From positions 1 to 42,829 of the forward strand of contig WSXY01000013.1 of NCBI GenBank assembly GCA_009773565.1: a stretch of 42,829 bases of DNA, in the 5' to 3' direction. Below the pieces are notes generated by a model, which had not been told where the DNA came from, made no database searches, and saw nothing but the letters and a program-made list of their open reading frames with translations. Positions 9,662 to 17,633 of the stretch are shown one piece after another (positions within the stretch are counted from its first letter, which is position 1; the number at the start of each line of letters is the position of its first letter). The position numbers and the translations under genes were made by a program. The DNA comes from Actinomycetota bacterium. GTDB taxonomy: Bacteria; Actinomycetota; Coriobacteriia; Anaerosomatales; Anaerosomataceae.

Positions 9662-10572
9662 GCCGCCGCCCCCTCGCCGGTAAGCTCAAGGAAGATCTCC
9701 TCCAGCGTTCGTTGGCGCTCCTCCACCCGGTAGACTGCCACGCCGCCGCCCACGAGCGTGCGCACCAGACGCGCAGCGTCGCCCGGCAGCGTCGAATCAA
9801 GCAGGAGTCCGCCGTCGCTGTCGTCACGTGTAAGCGGGAACCCTTCGGCGATCGCGATTGCCGCCTCGGGTCGGTCGACCTCGATCCGAACGTGCCCGTG
9901 GCTGCGCGCACGCAGGTCCTCGATTGGCCCCTGGAAGAGCAACCGCCCGCCGTGAATGACACCGACGGTAGTTGCCATCTGGTCGATCTCGGCCAGCAGA
10001 TGACTCGAGACCAGCACGCTGATGCCATGCTCACGCGGCATACTGCGGATGAGATCGCGGATCTCGTGGATGCCGGCCGGATCGAGGCCGTTCGTTGGCT
10101 CATCGAGAACCACAAGCTCGGGCGAGCCGAGGAGCGCGGTGGCGATGCCGAGCCGCTGCTTCATGCCAAGTGAGTAGTCGCCCGCCTTGCGCCCCGCATC
10201 GGCTGTCAGCCGTACGATTTCGAGAACCTCGCTGACGCGCTTGGCGGACACGTCGAGCAGCGTTGCGACTACTCGCAGATTGTCTCGGCCACTCAGGTGC
10301 GCGTAGTAGCTCGGGCTCTCGACGAGCGCGCCCACGCGCCGCATCACCTTCATGCGCTCGGCAGGAATCGGGTGCCCGAAGAGCCGTGCGGAGCCGGACG
10401 TCGGACGGATGAGTCCCATCAGCATCCGGATGGTCGTCGTCTTTCCCGCACCGTTCAGGCCAAGGAACCCGTAGATCTGCTCGCGCTCCACGCGCAGGTC
10501 GAGCCCGTTCACAACGTTGCGCTTTCCGTAGCGTTTCGTGAGTCCGGCCGTCTGTACGACGAGATCTTTCAC
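9658..10572 (-). CDS. ABC transporter ATP-binding protein (antibiotic-peptide exporter type)
   Basis: A 304-residue ATPase. Walker A is GLNGAGKTTT (about residue 39-48), signature LGMKQRLGIATAL, Walker B LVVLDEPTNGLDP, and the H-loop LVSSHLL. The Glu in YGFLGLNGAGKTT context and the C-terminal 80 residues resemble BcrA/LanF proteins. The GTG start at 10572 has GGAGGT 8 nt upstream. It follows the histidine kinase by 71 bp on the same strand and overlaps the first permease by 4 bp. The partnership with the kinase/regulator pair upstream suggests induction by the exported compound. Confidence 0.93.
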   Translation of the reverse strand: MKDLVVQTAGLTKRYGKRNVVNGLDLRVEREQIYGFLGLNGAGKTTTIRMLMGLIRPTSGSARLFGHPIPAERMKVMRRVGALVESPSYYAHLSGRDNLRVVATLLDVSAKRVSEVLEIVRLTADAGRKAGDYSLGMKQRLGIATALLGSPELVVLDEPTNGLDPAGIHEIRDLIRSMPREHGISVLVSSHLLAEIDQMATTVGVIHGGRLLFQGPIEDLRARSHGHVRIEVDRPEAAIAIAEGFPLTRDDSDGGLLLDSTLPGDAARLVRTLVGGGVAVYRVEERQRTLEEIFLELTGEGAAA

Positions 10573-10643
10573 GTCGCATCACCTCCGAGAACAAGCGTGA
10601 TACGACAGCCTGAAGTGCGGCGAAACGGGAGCTGAACTCGGGC

Positions 10644-12125
10644 TTAACTCGACTTGAGCGGGATGCGTACCCGCACGGTCGTGCCACTGCCCGGTTCGCT
10701 CGTCACGTCGATGGCACCTGCATGCGCTTCTATGACCTGCCGCGCAATCGCCATGCCGAGTCCCGTGCCCTCGACGTCAACGCCGGTCGCTGTGCCCCGG
10801 AAGTAGCGATCGAATAGCCGCGCGCGCGTGTCTCCATCCATACCCACGCCGTTGTCGGAGACTCTGATCGTTGCCGAGGAACTGTTGCGCACGAGTGCGA
10901 CTTCAATCGTGGCGCCTGTCGGATTGTGCACCGCAGCATTCACAAGGAGGTTCATGATGCTGCGCCGAAGCATCACCGGGTCGACATCTGCGTTGATGAC
11001 ACCCTCGCCCGGCGGTTCGACGAAAACGACTCCGTGACCGGCGGCTCGCGGATCATTGGCAAGCTCAACCGCCATATCCCGGATGAGCTCGACCAGGTCA
11101 GCGCGCTCGCACTTGAGCGGGAGTGCGTCTGCGCTCAGCCGGAACGACAGATTCAAGTCGTCGAGCAGCGCATCCATGTGTCCGGCCTGCCGCGCGATTA
11201 CCTGCGCCTGGCGACGGACTTCTTCAGGCGTAAACTCATAGTCACTCGCGAGCACGTCCGCATACCCCTGTATAGATGTGAGCGGCGTGCGCAAGTCGTG
11301 CGAGACACCGGCAATCCACTCGTTGCGTGCGTCATCCAATCGCCTGCGCTCATCAGTCGTGGAGCGAAGCTCCGTTGTGAGCGAGTCAAGCGAGTCGAAG
11401 ACCTCGCGGTAGGTCGAATACGGGAGCTTGCGCGGCCCCTCGGGCGACGTTCGACTCGCGGGCAGCCCATTGCGCCCGCGTGGCTCAGCGTAGGTGCCCT
11501 CAGCCAGTGCAGAGAGCCACATCATCATGTGAACGAGCGGCCGCGAGAGCCCGCGCCCGAACAGCCACGCCGAGCCGAGGACGACGAGCGCGCCGCCGAC
11601 AAGCAGGCAAACGAGAAGGACCCACAGCGTTCGCTGCGAGACCGGACGATCGCCTCCCAGGTAGACTTGTGGACCGCCAGGTATCTGGCTCACTTCCTTG
11701 CCGAGAACAAACGTGAGTTCGCGCCCGCCAATCGTATCGACCCAGGTCGAGATCTTCGCCTGTCCGATAGAGGCGGGCCGCTGACGCGCAAGCACGAGTC
11801 CCCCGGGCGTGAAGCGCCTGGGCGCGTCGGCGGGTCGGTCCACCTGCGTGACTTCGTCGCCGTGTTCGTCGAGGACCTGCAGCCAGTAGCCTTCTGCTCT
11901 CACTGCTGACACGGTCGTGGCGCCGAGTACCACGGATCCGTTGGTGACGTGCGTGTCAACCGCCGCATCGCCTAGAATGGATGCCGGGTAGACCTCACCC
12001 TGTCGCTCCTGCAACGCCGTGAACACAAGCCCGCCCAGCCACAGCAAGAAGACGAGACCGAGCGCACCCACGAGCAACGCAACGCGCGCAAGGAAGTGCC
12101 CGCTCAGGCGACCTTCGAGCTTCAT
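10644..12125 (-). CDS. Membrane sensor histidine kinase
   Basis: A 493-residue kinase. One helix at about 13-37, an extracytoplasmic sensor of about 125 residues, a second helix at 167-190, a HAMP-like linker, then HisKA with EWIAGVSHDLRTP (phospho-accepting His276) and HATPase_c with NLLVNAAVHN (N box), VSDNGVGMD (G1) and GTGLGMAIA (G2). Its start overlaps the response regulator stop by 4 bp, so the two are a cognate pair. The large extracellular domain separates it from the intramembrane-sensing BceS type; it is closer to NisK/VanS-like kinases. The stimulus is inferred to be an envelope-active compound from the downstream ABC genes. Confidence 0.93.
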   Translation of the reverse strand: MKLEGRLSGHFLARVALLVGALGLVFLLWLGGLVFTALQERQGEVYPASILGDAAVDTHVTNGSVVLGATTVSAVRAEGYWLQVLDEHGDEVTQVDRPADAPRRFTPGGLVLARQRPASIGQAKISTWVDTIGGRELTFVLGKEVSQIPGGPQVYLGGDRPVSQRTLWVLLVCLLVGGALVVLGSAWLFGRGLSRPLVHMMMWLSALAEGTYAEPRGRNGLPASRTSPEGPRKLPYSTYREVFDSLDSLTTELRSTTDERRRLDDARNEWIAGVSHDLRTPLTSIQGYADVLASDYEFTPEEVRRQAQVIARQAGHMDALLDDLNLSFRLSADALPLKCERADLVELIRDMAVELANDPRAAGHGVVFVEPPGEGVINADVDPVMLRRSIMNLLVNAAVHNPTGATIEVALVRNSSSATIRVSDNGVGMDGDTRARLFDRYFRGTATGVDVEGTGLGMAIARQVIEAHAGAIDVTSEPGSGTTVRVRIPLKSS

Positions 12126-12844
12126 GCGCGATCACCGGCCTCGGGCGGCACAAGCTTGTAGCCGAGCCCGCGCATCGTAATCAGGTAGAGCGGTTGTCCC
12201 GGCTTCGGCTCGATCTTCTCGCGCAGGCGATGGATATGGACCTGCACGGTGTTGTCGTCCGATTCGCCGAGAGCGTCTTCTCCCCAAACCTGACGGTATA
12301 GCTGCCGCTTCGAGAACACGTGACCCGGATGTCGGCAGAGAAACGCCAGGAGCTGGAACTCGCGTGCCGGAATCGCGACATCGCGCCCCAGGACCTCGAG
12401 CACACCCTCGGCTTCGCAGAGGCGGAAAACGCCCCAGTCGTGCGTCTCGGCGGCGCGGACTTCCGACGTCACTACCGCCCCCGCCCGGCGTAAGTGCGCT
12501 TTGATGCGCGCGACGACTTCAAGCGGGTTGAATGGCTTTGTGACGTAGTCGTCGCCTCCGACGCCAAAGCCCGTAAGCTTGTCGAGGTCGCCACTTCGAG
12601 CCGTCAGGAACAGGATTGGCGCCGAGGTGACCCGCCGAAGCTGCCCCGCGAGTGCAAACCCGTCGCCATCCGGCAGCATGACGTCGAGCACGATGAGCGC
12701 GGGCGCGCCGACGCTGACCGAGGCAAGCGCGGCCGCGACGGTGGTCGCCTCGGTAATGTCCGAGAAGCCCTCACGCTCGAGTACGAGCCGCAGCAGATCG
12801 ACAATCGGCTGCTCGTCTTCGACGATGAGGATGCGGTCAGTCAT
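12122..12844 (-). CDS. OmpR/PhoB-family response regulator
   Basis: A 240-residue regulator: receiver domain with acidic pocket EDE (residues 9-11), phospho-acceptor Asp54 in LIVLDVMLPDG, conserved Thr81 and Lys103 (YVTKPF), then a winged-helix DNA-binding domain with LYRQVWGE and NTVQVHIHRLREKI. ATG 12844 has GGAG 5 nt upstream; the GTG two codons earlier is less likely. It is the first gene of the five-gene unit (regulator, kinase, ATPase, two permeases) and probably controls it. Confidence 0.95.
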   Translation of the reverse strand: MTDRILIVEDEQPIVDLLRLVLEREGFSDITEATTVAAALASVSVGAPALIVLDVMLPDGDGFALAGQLRRVTSAPILFLTARSGDLDKLTGFGVGGDDYVTKPFNPLEVVARIKAHLRRAGAVVTSEVRAAETHDWGVFRLCEAEGVLEVLGRDVAIPAREFQLLAFLCRHPGHVFSKRQLYRQVWGEDALGESDDNTVQVHIHRLREKIEPKPGQPLYLITMRGLGYKLVPPEAGDRA

Positions 12845-12967
12845 GTGCACTCCGTACTCCGGCTTCGTCGATTGTATGCGACGAAACGCATCGCACCGCC
12901 CGATTTCAGGCGGAGTTCAAGGAAGCCGCGACCTCGGACAGTACGATTTGCGAATCTGACGCGTCCA

Positions 12968-13221
12968 CTACCCGGGCTTCCGGGCCGTAAGGCTGAACAT
13001 GAGCCGGATGTCGCTGGCGCCATCCGGCATCCGCCAGAGACTCTAGACATCCTCGACGAGGAACTCGAGCGCCTTCAACGCAACGACCGGGTACTCCCGC
13101 AGCGACTCAATCACGAGTCCTCGACGGGCGAGAACCCTTCGACGTCGTAGGCTGTGCCGGCCATGTGCAGGTCGGTCCAGCTACTCCACAAATGCAGATT
13201 TGCCTCAGCTTCGTGCCCCAT
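12968..13221 (-). pseudogene. Methyltransferase remnant with large internal deletion
   Basis: The first 30 residues (MGHEAEANLHLWSSW to YDVEGF) align without gaps to the start of the intact methyltransferase at 23027-23836 (MDDRMTANRDLWNAW to YDTEGF). They are joined, out of frame, directly to a second block reading LVIESLREYPVVA and then WRMPDGASDIRLMFSLTA, matching its last 50 residues (LRITSLREYPYLA; WRMPEGGPDLPLMFSLTA). About 190 codons, including the whole SAM-binding core, are gone, and a TAG lies between the last two motifs. A good ribosome binding site (GGGAGG, 6 nt before ATG 13221) survives. A non-functional relic. Confidence 0.85.
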
Positions 13222-13243
13222 GTCGATCCTCCCGAAAGTGACG

Positions 13244-13489
13244 CTACTGTTCGCTGATGGCCCGTCCGCCGACCCAGCCGACGCTCGTGCCGCTGGCGAC
13301 GTAGACGCGGCTCGCCAGCCGCGCCTCGTTGAGTTGAATGTGACGGATGCTTGCGATCCGGTGCTTGACTTTGGTCCTGACCGGGTAATGCCAGCTGAAT
13401 CCGCTCGTCGGGGCGAGGAGGTCAAGCACGTCAATGGCGCCGTCGACCATCCGGTCACACAGACTCCAGTACTCGAGGAGTTCCTCGCC
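13244..13489 (-). pseudogene. 3' fragment of a DinB-like gene
   Basis: 81 codons, from GEELLEYWSLCDRMVDG to the stop, correspond to the C-terminal half of the intact DinB-like protein at 14372-14956 (GEILAYWDICERMVDAD; SGFSWHYP versus TGFSWHTP; IASIRHIQ versus IDSIRHIQ). The N-terminal half is missing, and the sequence upstream switches at about 13486-13492 to a dusB-like start. The reading frame is open to its natural end, so the loss is by truncation, not decay of the remaining part. Confidence 0.85.
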
Positions 13490-13551
13490 ATTGGGCCGAG
13501 AACGACGTTCGCTGACGCAAGGAGCGCCCGGATGTCGGGACGAGCGCTCAC
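13486..13551 (-). pseudogene. dusB-like 5' fragment, 22 codons
   Basis: Starting at a GTG that overlaps the nucleotidyltransferase stop (GTGA), the frame reads RPDIRALLASANVVLGPMA, closely matching the DusB N-terminus at 7811 (RPDMRTLLSQANVVLGPMA). The match ends abruptly where the DinB-like fragment begins in another frame. The nucleotide match to dusB is diverged, so it is not a recent copy; it may be the remains of a second dus gene. Confidence 0.75.
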
Positions 13552-14111
13552 GATTTGGCAGCAGCTCGAACGTCATCGAGAATGCCGCTGACACCGAGTT
13601 CGCGCGCCCAGTGATCGAGGTATTCCTCGTCGAGAATGCCCCGCTGAAGCTCGTATACGCCAACTGCATCCCGAATCTGACGCTCGCTCCCGCCACTCGC
13701 AGCAGCCCATTTGAGTTTCTGCAGGATGGTGTCCTCGGGCGCCGAGACAGAGATGTCAGCACCGAACGCAGCCGTCTTGATCCGCCGAACAAACCGGCTT
13801 GTATCGAATGGCTCTTCCGTCAGCGTCCAGAAATCGATCTTATCGCCAGATGTGGTATCGATGAGGTTGAACATGCCGCGACGCGCGAGAGCATCTTTGG
13901 CAGCTCGACCGTCGAAGAAGTACGCGTCGGCGCCGAACGCTTGTGCGAGCGCATCGACAACGCAGGCATCGAGTTCGATGACCAGATCGATGTCATGCGT
14001 CGCGCGCGGCTCGCCCTGAAGGCTTGACGCCAGTGATCCGCTGAGGAAATAGCCGATTCCGGCAGATTCGAGCGCCGCGATAGCCTCTCTTAGGAGTTGC
14101 GCTTGCGACAC
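13548..14111 (-). CDS. Predicted nucleotidyltransferase (AbiEii/DUF6036-like)
   Basis: A 187-residue protein of the nucleotidyltransferase superfamily. The active-site pattern is visible: GS at residues 25-26, THDIDLVIEL with Asp40 and Asp42, and a third acidic residue Asp93 in GDKIDFW. A C-terminal helical region (PEDTILQKLKW, SERQIRDAVGVYELQ) matches proteins often paired with a small upstream gene in toxin-antitoxin or defence contexts. The GTG start at 14111 lies inside the end of the small upstream gene (22-bp overlap), so the two are translated together. Substrate and toxicity are unknown. Confidence 0.75.
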   Translation of the reverse strand: MSQAQLLREAIAALESAGIGYFLSGSLASSLQGEPRATHDIDLVIELDACVVDALAQAFGADAYFFDGRAAKDALARRGMFNLIDTTSGDKIDFWTLTEEPFDTSRFVRRIKTAAFGADISVSAPEDTILQKLKWAAASGGSERQIRDAVGVYELQRGILDEEYLDHWARELGVSGILDDVRAAAKS

Positions 14112-14311
14112 CGCTCAAGCCTTTCGAGATAGAGGGCGTGCAGAGCTTCATCCGATGCCTCCGGATACCGCGCCCGCAGCCCGACACGTAGTGCTTCATG
14201 CGTCATTTCCGAAAGCTCGAACGCCTTATCGAGGCGCTGCCCGGGCGTCATTGAACGCAGCGTCTCCAAATAGATACGCCTGTTCGGCTGTGATTTGAGT
14301 TGGTTTCCCAT
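14090..14311 (-). CDS. Small partner protein of the nucleotidyltransferase
   Basis: A 73-residue charged, helical protein (MGNQLKSQ..., MTPGQRLDKAFELSEMTHEALRVGLRARYPEASDEALHALYLERL). Proteins of this type commonly sit directly before nucleotidyltransferase genes; I do not know an established function. ATG 14311 has GGAGG about 9 nt upstream, and the stop lies 22 bp inside the next gene. Its position makes it a candidate antitoxin or cofactor of a two-gene module; this is inference. Confidence 0.7.
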   Translation of the reverse strand: MGNQLKSQPNRRIYLETLRSMTPGQRLDKAFELSEMTHEALRVGLRARYPEASDEALHALYLERLERCRKRNS

Positions 14312-14371
14312 CGCGATTCGCCTCCGCGCTGAGTGTAGCATCCAAAGACGACACCGCTCCCCGACCAAACC

Positions 14372-14956
14372 CTACCGGCTCGCGACCCATTCAACGCTGT
14401 CCCCGGTCGCCGCGCGCACGCGCACAGCAAGCTGCGAGGTGTGATGTTGGATGTGCCGGATGCTGTCGATGTGCTGCTCGACTTTTGACCTACGGGGCGT
14501 ATGCCAGCTGAACCCGGTGTCGGGATTCAGCACATCAAGCGCATCGATATCGGCGTCGACCATCCGCTCGCAGATGTCCCAGTACGCGAGAATCTCTCCG
14601 CGGGTATAAGGAACCCCGGTCTGCCGGGGTCGGTCGGGTAATTCCAGAAGATCCTGCAATTCTGGAGGTGCCGGGATGTCGTCAAGGTCCTGAAGCCCCG
14701 TCTGGTGCCACTTCCAGGGAGTGAAAGAGTGCTCATCACGCATCAGATAGAGATGCGTGTAATAGAGCGTGTGGTAAGCGACCCGCCAGAACGGCGCGCC
14801 TCCGAGGTTGGTCGCCACCCATAAATCGTCCGGACAGAGCTCTATAGCACGCCGCAACATAGTGAGAGCCCCGTGATACTGACCTTTAAGAGCGCTGCGC
14901 AGGATCGCGTCGAGAGAGGCCGGCTGCTCTCCGACCGTGCTTCGCGGCTCGCTCAT
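14372..14956 (-). CDS. DinB-like four-helix-bundle protein
   Basis: A 194-residue DinB/YfiT-superfamily protein. The Trp/His-rich helices (PFWRVAYHTLYYTHLYL, TGFSWHTP, HIDSIRHIQHHTSQLAVR) carry His residues at the positions where the fold binds a metal ion. Members act as thiol-dependent transferases in detoxification or have no known reaction. The start overlaps the kinase stop by 4 bp (ATGA), so it is translated with the sensor kinase upstream. A truncated paralogue lies at 13244-13489. Confidence 0.83.
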   Translation of the reverse strand: MSEPRSTVGEQPASLDAILRSALKGQYHGALTMLRRAIELCPDDLWVATNLGGAPFWRVAYHTLYYTHLYLMRDEHSFTPWKWHQTGLQDLDDIPAPPELQDLLELPDRPRQTGVPYTRGEILAYWDICERMVDADIDALDVLNPDTGFSWHTPRRSKVEQHIDSIRHIQHHTSQLAVRVRAATGDSVEWVASR

Positions 14957-17025
14957 GCCAGGCTCTCCTTGGACTCGACTACCGGCGCTACGGGCGCTAT
15001 TGCAGGCAGTGTAAGAGTGAATGTCGAACCGACACCCAGTTCACTTCGCACCTTGATCTCGCCCCCGAGGAGGTGCGCAAACTCCCTCGAGATGCTCAAA
15101 CCGAGGCCGGTACCCGGCGGCTTGATGATGTCGGGCGTGTCGATCTGCGTAAAGGCCTCGAAGATGCGAGAAAGATTGGTCTCGCTGATGCCGTAGCCGG
15201 TGTCCGAAACGGCTATGCACAGCGCGCGATCAGGAGCGCGTTCTACCGCGACTACCACCTCGCCGGCCTCGGTGAATTTGACGGCGTTGCTGATCAGGTT
15301 CAGGAGGATCTGCCGCACTTTGTAGCCATCCGACTCAAGGGTCCAATCACCCCCATCGACGTCGATACAGAGGCCCAGGGCTTTGCTCGCGGCCATAGGG
15401 CGCACGATCTCGGCCGCCTCGCGAACGAGTGCCGCCACATCCAGGGCCTCAATACGCAACTCGACCCTGCCCGCCTCGACCTTGGACAAGTCGAGCACCG
15501 CATTGATAAGCGTCAGCAGATGTAGTCCGGACTCATGGATCATCCCGATCTGTTTGCGCTGTTCCTCGGTGAGCTCTCCGGCCATACCGCGGCGCATTAT
15601 GTCCGAGAAACCGATGATGGAGTTCAGTGGCGTTCTCAGCTCGTGGCTCATCGACGCAAGGAAATCACTCTTGGCGGCAGTGGCTTCGCGCAGCTCTTCA
15701 TTCGCGGTCAGGAGCTCAGTCGTTCGATACTCGACAAGCGCCTCAAGGGTCTGATGCTGTGCCGCCAGCTCAGCTTCGATATGCTTTCGCTCCGTGATGT
15801 CCAGGATGATCGAATGGATCACCTCGCGACCGCCAAGTTGCACGACGCTGGATGACACGTCCACATCACGCTCCGCACCATCTGCAAGCCGATGGCGAAA
15901 CTCGAATCGTCCGCCGCCCCGCTCCTTGTCGCCGGCCATGGTCGTTGAGACCGCATCAATAGGGTCGGTACTGAGATCGGCGGTGCTCATCTCCATCATG
16001 ATCTCTCGGGGGTAGCCGTAGAAGCTGGCTGCGGCCGCGTTAGCGTCGAGGATTCGACCGTTCACTGGACCAACAAGCAGCATAACGACGGCGTTTCCCG
16101 CGAATTGATTGCGATACGACCACTCGCTCTCGCGAAGCGCGTCCTCGGCCACCTGTCGATCTGCCTCGACCGCATCGAGTCGCGCACCGATGCGCGATGC
16201 TGATTGGAGAATGACCACCGTGACGACGAGGATGACAAGGATGACAGCAAGCGACGTCGGAATCGGTCCGACAGCCAGTCCGAACCGCAAATCGACAACC
16301 CCGAGTGCAGCGAAGGCCAGCGCGGCGAACACCGTCGCAGGCATTGCCGCGCGCATGAGCTGGGCCTGAACCGAGTCTCCCAGGAAGAGCGCGAATGGTC
16401 GTTGTTCAAGGCCAAGTGCCGCTATCCCAAGCCCCATCACGAACATGCCGATGGACGCGAAGACCGACGGCGTGAAGGGACTCAGTGAATAGAGCAGCGG
16501 GGCATCATACGCATAGCCGACACAGAGGGTGAAGCCGACAACAGCGACAACCATAGACACGCTTACTGCGATTGATCGCTTTCGCAGGTCTATCGATTCA
16601 TAGAGCACCAGCGCTGTCGCCAAAGCGGCGAACAGAAGGGCGACCACCGGTGACATCCTGCCCATCTGACGGCCTTGCACCATGTCAGCTGCCGTCACGA
16701 ACAGTCGGTCAGGAGAAATCGGGATTCCGGCCAAGAAGTCGACGATCTCGGCTACGACAACAAGCCAGATGGAGAGGGCTGTACCCCAGATCAGACGTCG
16801 TGCCCTTGGACGCTCGAACCGCAGACGCACGACAAGCGCTATACACAAAGCCAAGAACACGAGTGCTGTGACCGGCACCATCGGGTCGTAACGCACCACA
16901 CGACCGGCGAGGTCCAGATTTCCTGCGAGCCAACCGACCAGGGAGACAAGCGAGATCACGCTCATCAGCAACGCGGCCGCGTACTGAAGGCCGCGAATCT
17001 GCGCCGTCGTGCGGCTCGTGCTCAC
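14953..17025 (-). CDS. Orphan multi-TM PAS sensor histidine kinase
   Basis: A 690-residue kinase with an N-terminal membrane domain of about eight helices (from about 15 to 273), a PAS domain (about 300-415: RNQFAGNAVVML to ILDITERK), a coiled-coil linker (VEYRTTELLTANEELREA), HisKA with SHELRTPLNSIIGFSD (His461) and HATPase_c (NLISNAVKFT, VSDTGYGIS, GTGLGLSIS). No response regulator is adjacent; instead it is coupled by a 4-bp overlap to the DinB-like gene. The kinase core strongly resembles that of the kinase at 29032-30825. GTG start at 17025. Confidence 0.92.
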   Translation of the reverse strand: MSTSRTTAQIRGLQYAAALLMSVISLVSLVGWLAGNLDLAGRVVRYDPMVPVTALVFLALCIALVVRLRFERPRARRLIWGTALSIWLVVVAEIVDFLAGIPISPDRLFVTAADMVQGRQMGRMSPVVALLFAALATALVLYESIDLRKRSIAVSVSMVVAVVGFTLCVGYAYDAPLLYSLSPFTPSVFASIGMFVMGLGIAALGLEQRPFALFLGDSVQAQLMRAAMPATVFAALAFAALGVVDLRFGLAVGPIPTSLAVILVILVVTVVILQSASRIGARLDAVEADRQVAEDALRESEWSYRNQFAGNAVVMLLVGPVNGRILDANAAAASFYGYPREIMMEMSTADLSTDPIDAVSTTMAGDKERGGGRFEFRHRLADGAERDVDVSSSVVQLGGREVIHSIILDITERKHIEAELAAQHQTLEALVEYRTTELLTANEELREATAAKSDFLASMSHELRTPLNSIIGFSDIMRRGMAGELTEEQRKQIGMIHESGLHLLTLINAVLDLSKVEAGRVELRIEALDVAALVREAAEIVRPMAASKALGLCIDVDGGDWTLESDGYKVRQILLNLISNAVKFTEAGEVVVAVERAPDRALCIAVSDTGYGISETNLSRIFEAFTQIDTPDIIKPPGTGLGLSISREFAHLLGGEIKVRSELGVGSTFTLTLPAIAPVAPVVESKESLA

Positions 17026-17096
17026 CCTGCGCCCCCGCTCAGCGATTTCTCCTGTGCGTCGTCGAGTATCGTACCCCTCGTAGAACAGTCTACTCG

Positions 17097-17633
17097 CTAC
17101 TTCACGACCCCTTGCACGCTGACGAACCCAAATCCGTCGCTGCCGTCGTTCTTGGCCCAGGTCTTCGGATCACTGTCGACGACCGTGTACTCACCTATCG
17201 GAAGCACAGCGTTCGGCACGCAGGACCAGTAGGTGTTCCCGTCGGGCGCGTCAGAAACCTGCGCTGCCCAGGGACCCCACGTCTTACCGGTAGCGTCCTT
17301 GAGCGCGATCGATCCGGCGGGTACGTTCGCACCCACATGCATCGTCACGACGACGGTGACCTTCATCGGTTCTACCAGCGGGAATGTAGGGCCGCTGGCA
17401 CCAGCCGTCACCGCGGTATCATCGGCGTTCCCGAAGATGTCTTGCACGGCGGCCGCAGCAGCGAGTTCCTCGGCGGTGGGCGCGGAGCCCTGTGTGGAAG
17501 CGACCGCGGCGGTATCGGATACAACAGCGGCGACCGGAACGGCCTCCGGCTCGGCCTTCTTGCACGCGCTCGTCCCCGCGAGTACGAACGCAAAAGCAAC
17601 CACGACGGTCGCGAGCTTTCGGAGAAGCATCAT
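17097..17633 (-). CDS. Putative lipoprotein
   Basis: A 178-residue exported protein with a signal peptide and a likely lipidation site at Cys24 (sequence AGTSAC followed by KKAEPE), a slightly non-canonical lipobox. A low-complexity Ala/Val/Pro linker follows, then a beta-rich domain of about 100 residues (MKVTVVVTMHVGANVPAGSIALKDATGKTWGPW, ending in QGVVK). I recognise no family. It overlaps the ABC permease stop by 4 bp, so it is the last gene of that transporter unit and may be an extracytoplasmic accessory. Confidence 0.75.
   Translation of the reverse strand: MMLLRKLATVVVAFAFVLAGTSACKKAEPEAVPVAAVVSDTAAVASTQGSAPTAEELAAAAAVQDIFGNADDTAVTAGASGPTFPLVEPMKVTVVVTMHVGANVPAGSIALKDATGKTWGPWAAQVSDAPDGNTYWSCVPNAVLPIGEYTVVDSDPKTWAKNDGSDGFGFVSVQGVVK

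Noticed and set aside
13111-13551. A single 146-residue protein across the graveyard
   Set aside because: Its two ends match DusB and a methyltransferase start, and the middle is an out-of-frame reading of DinB-like sequence, so it is a fusion of relics, not a gene.
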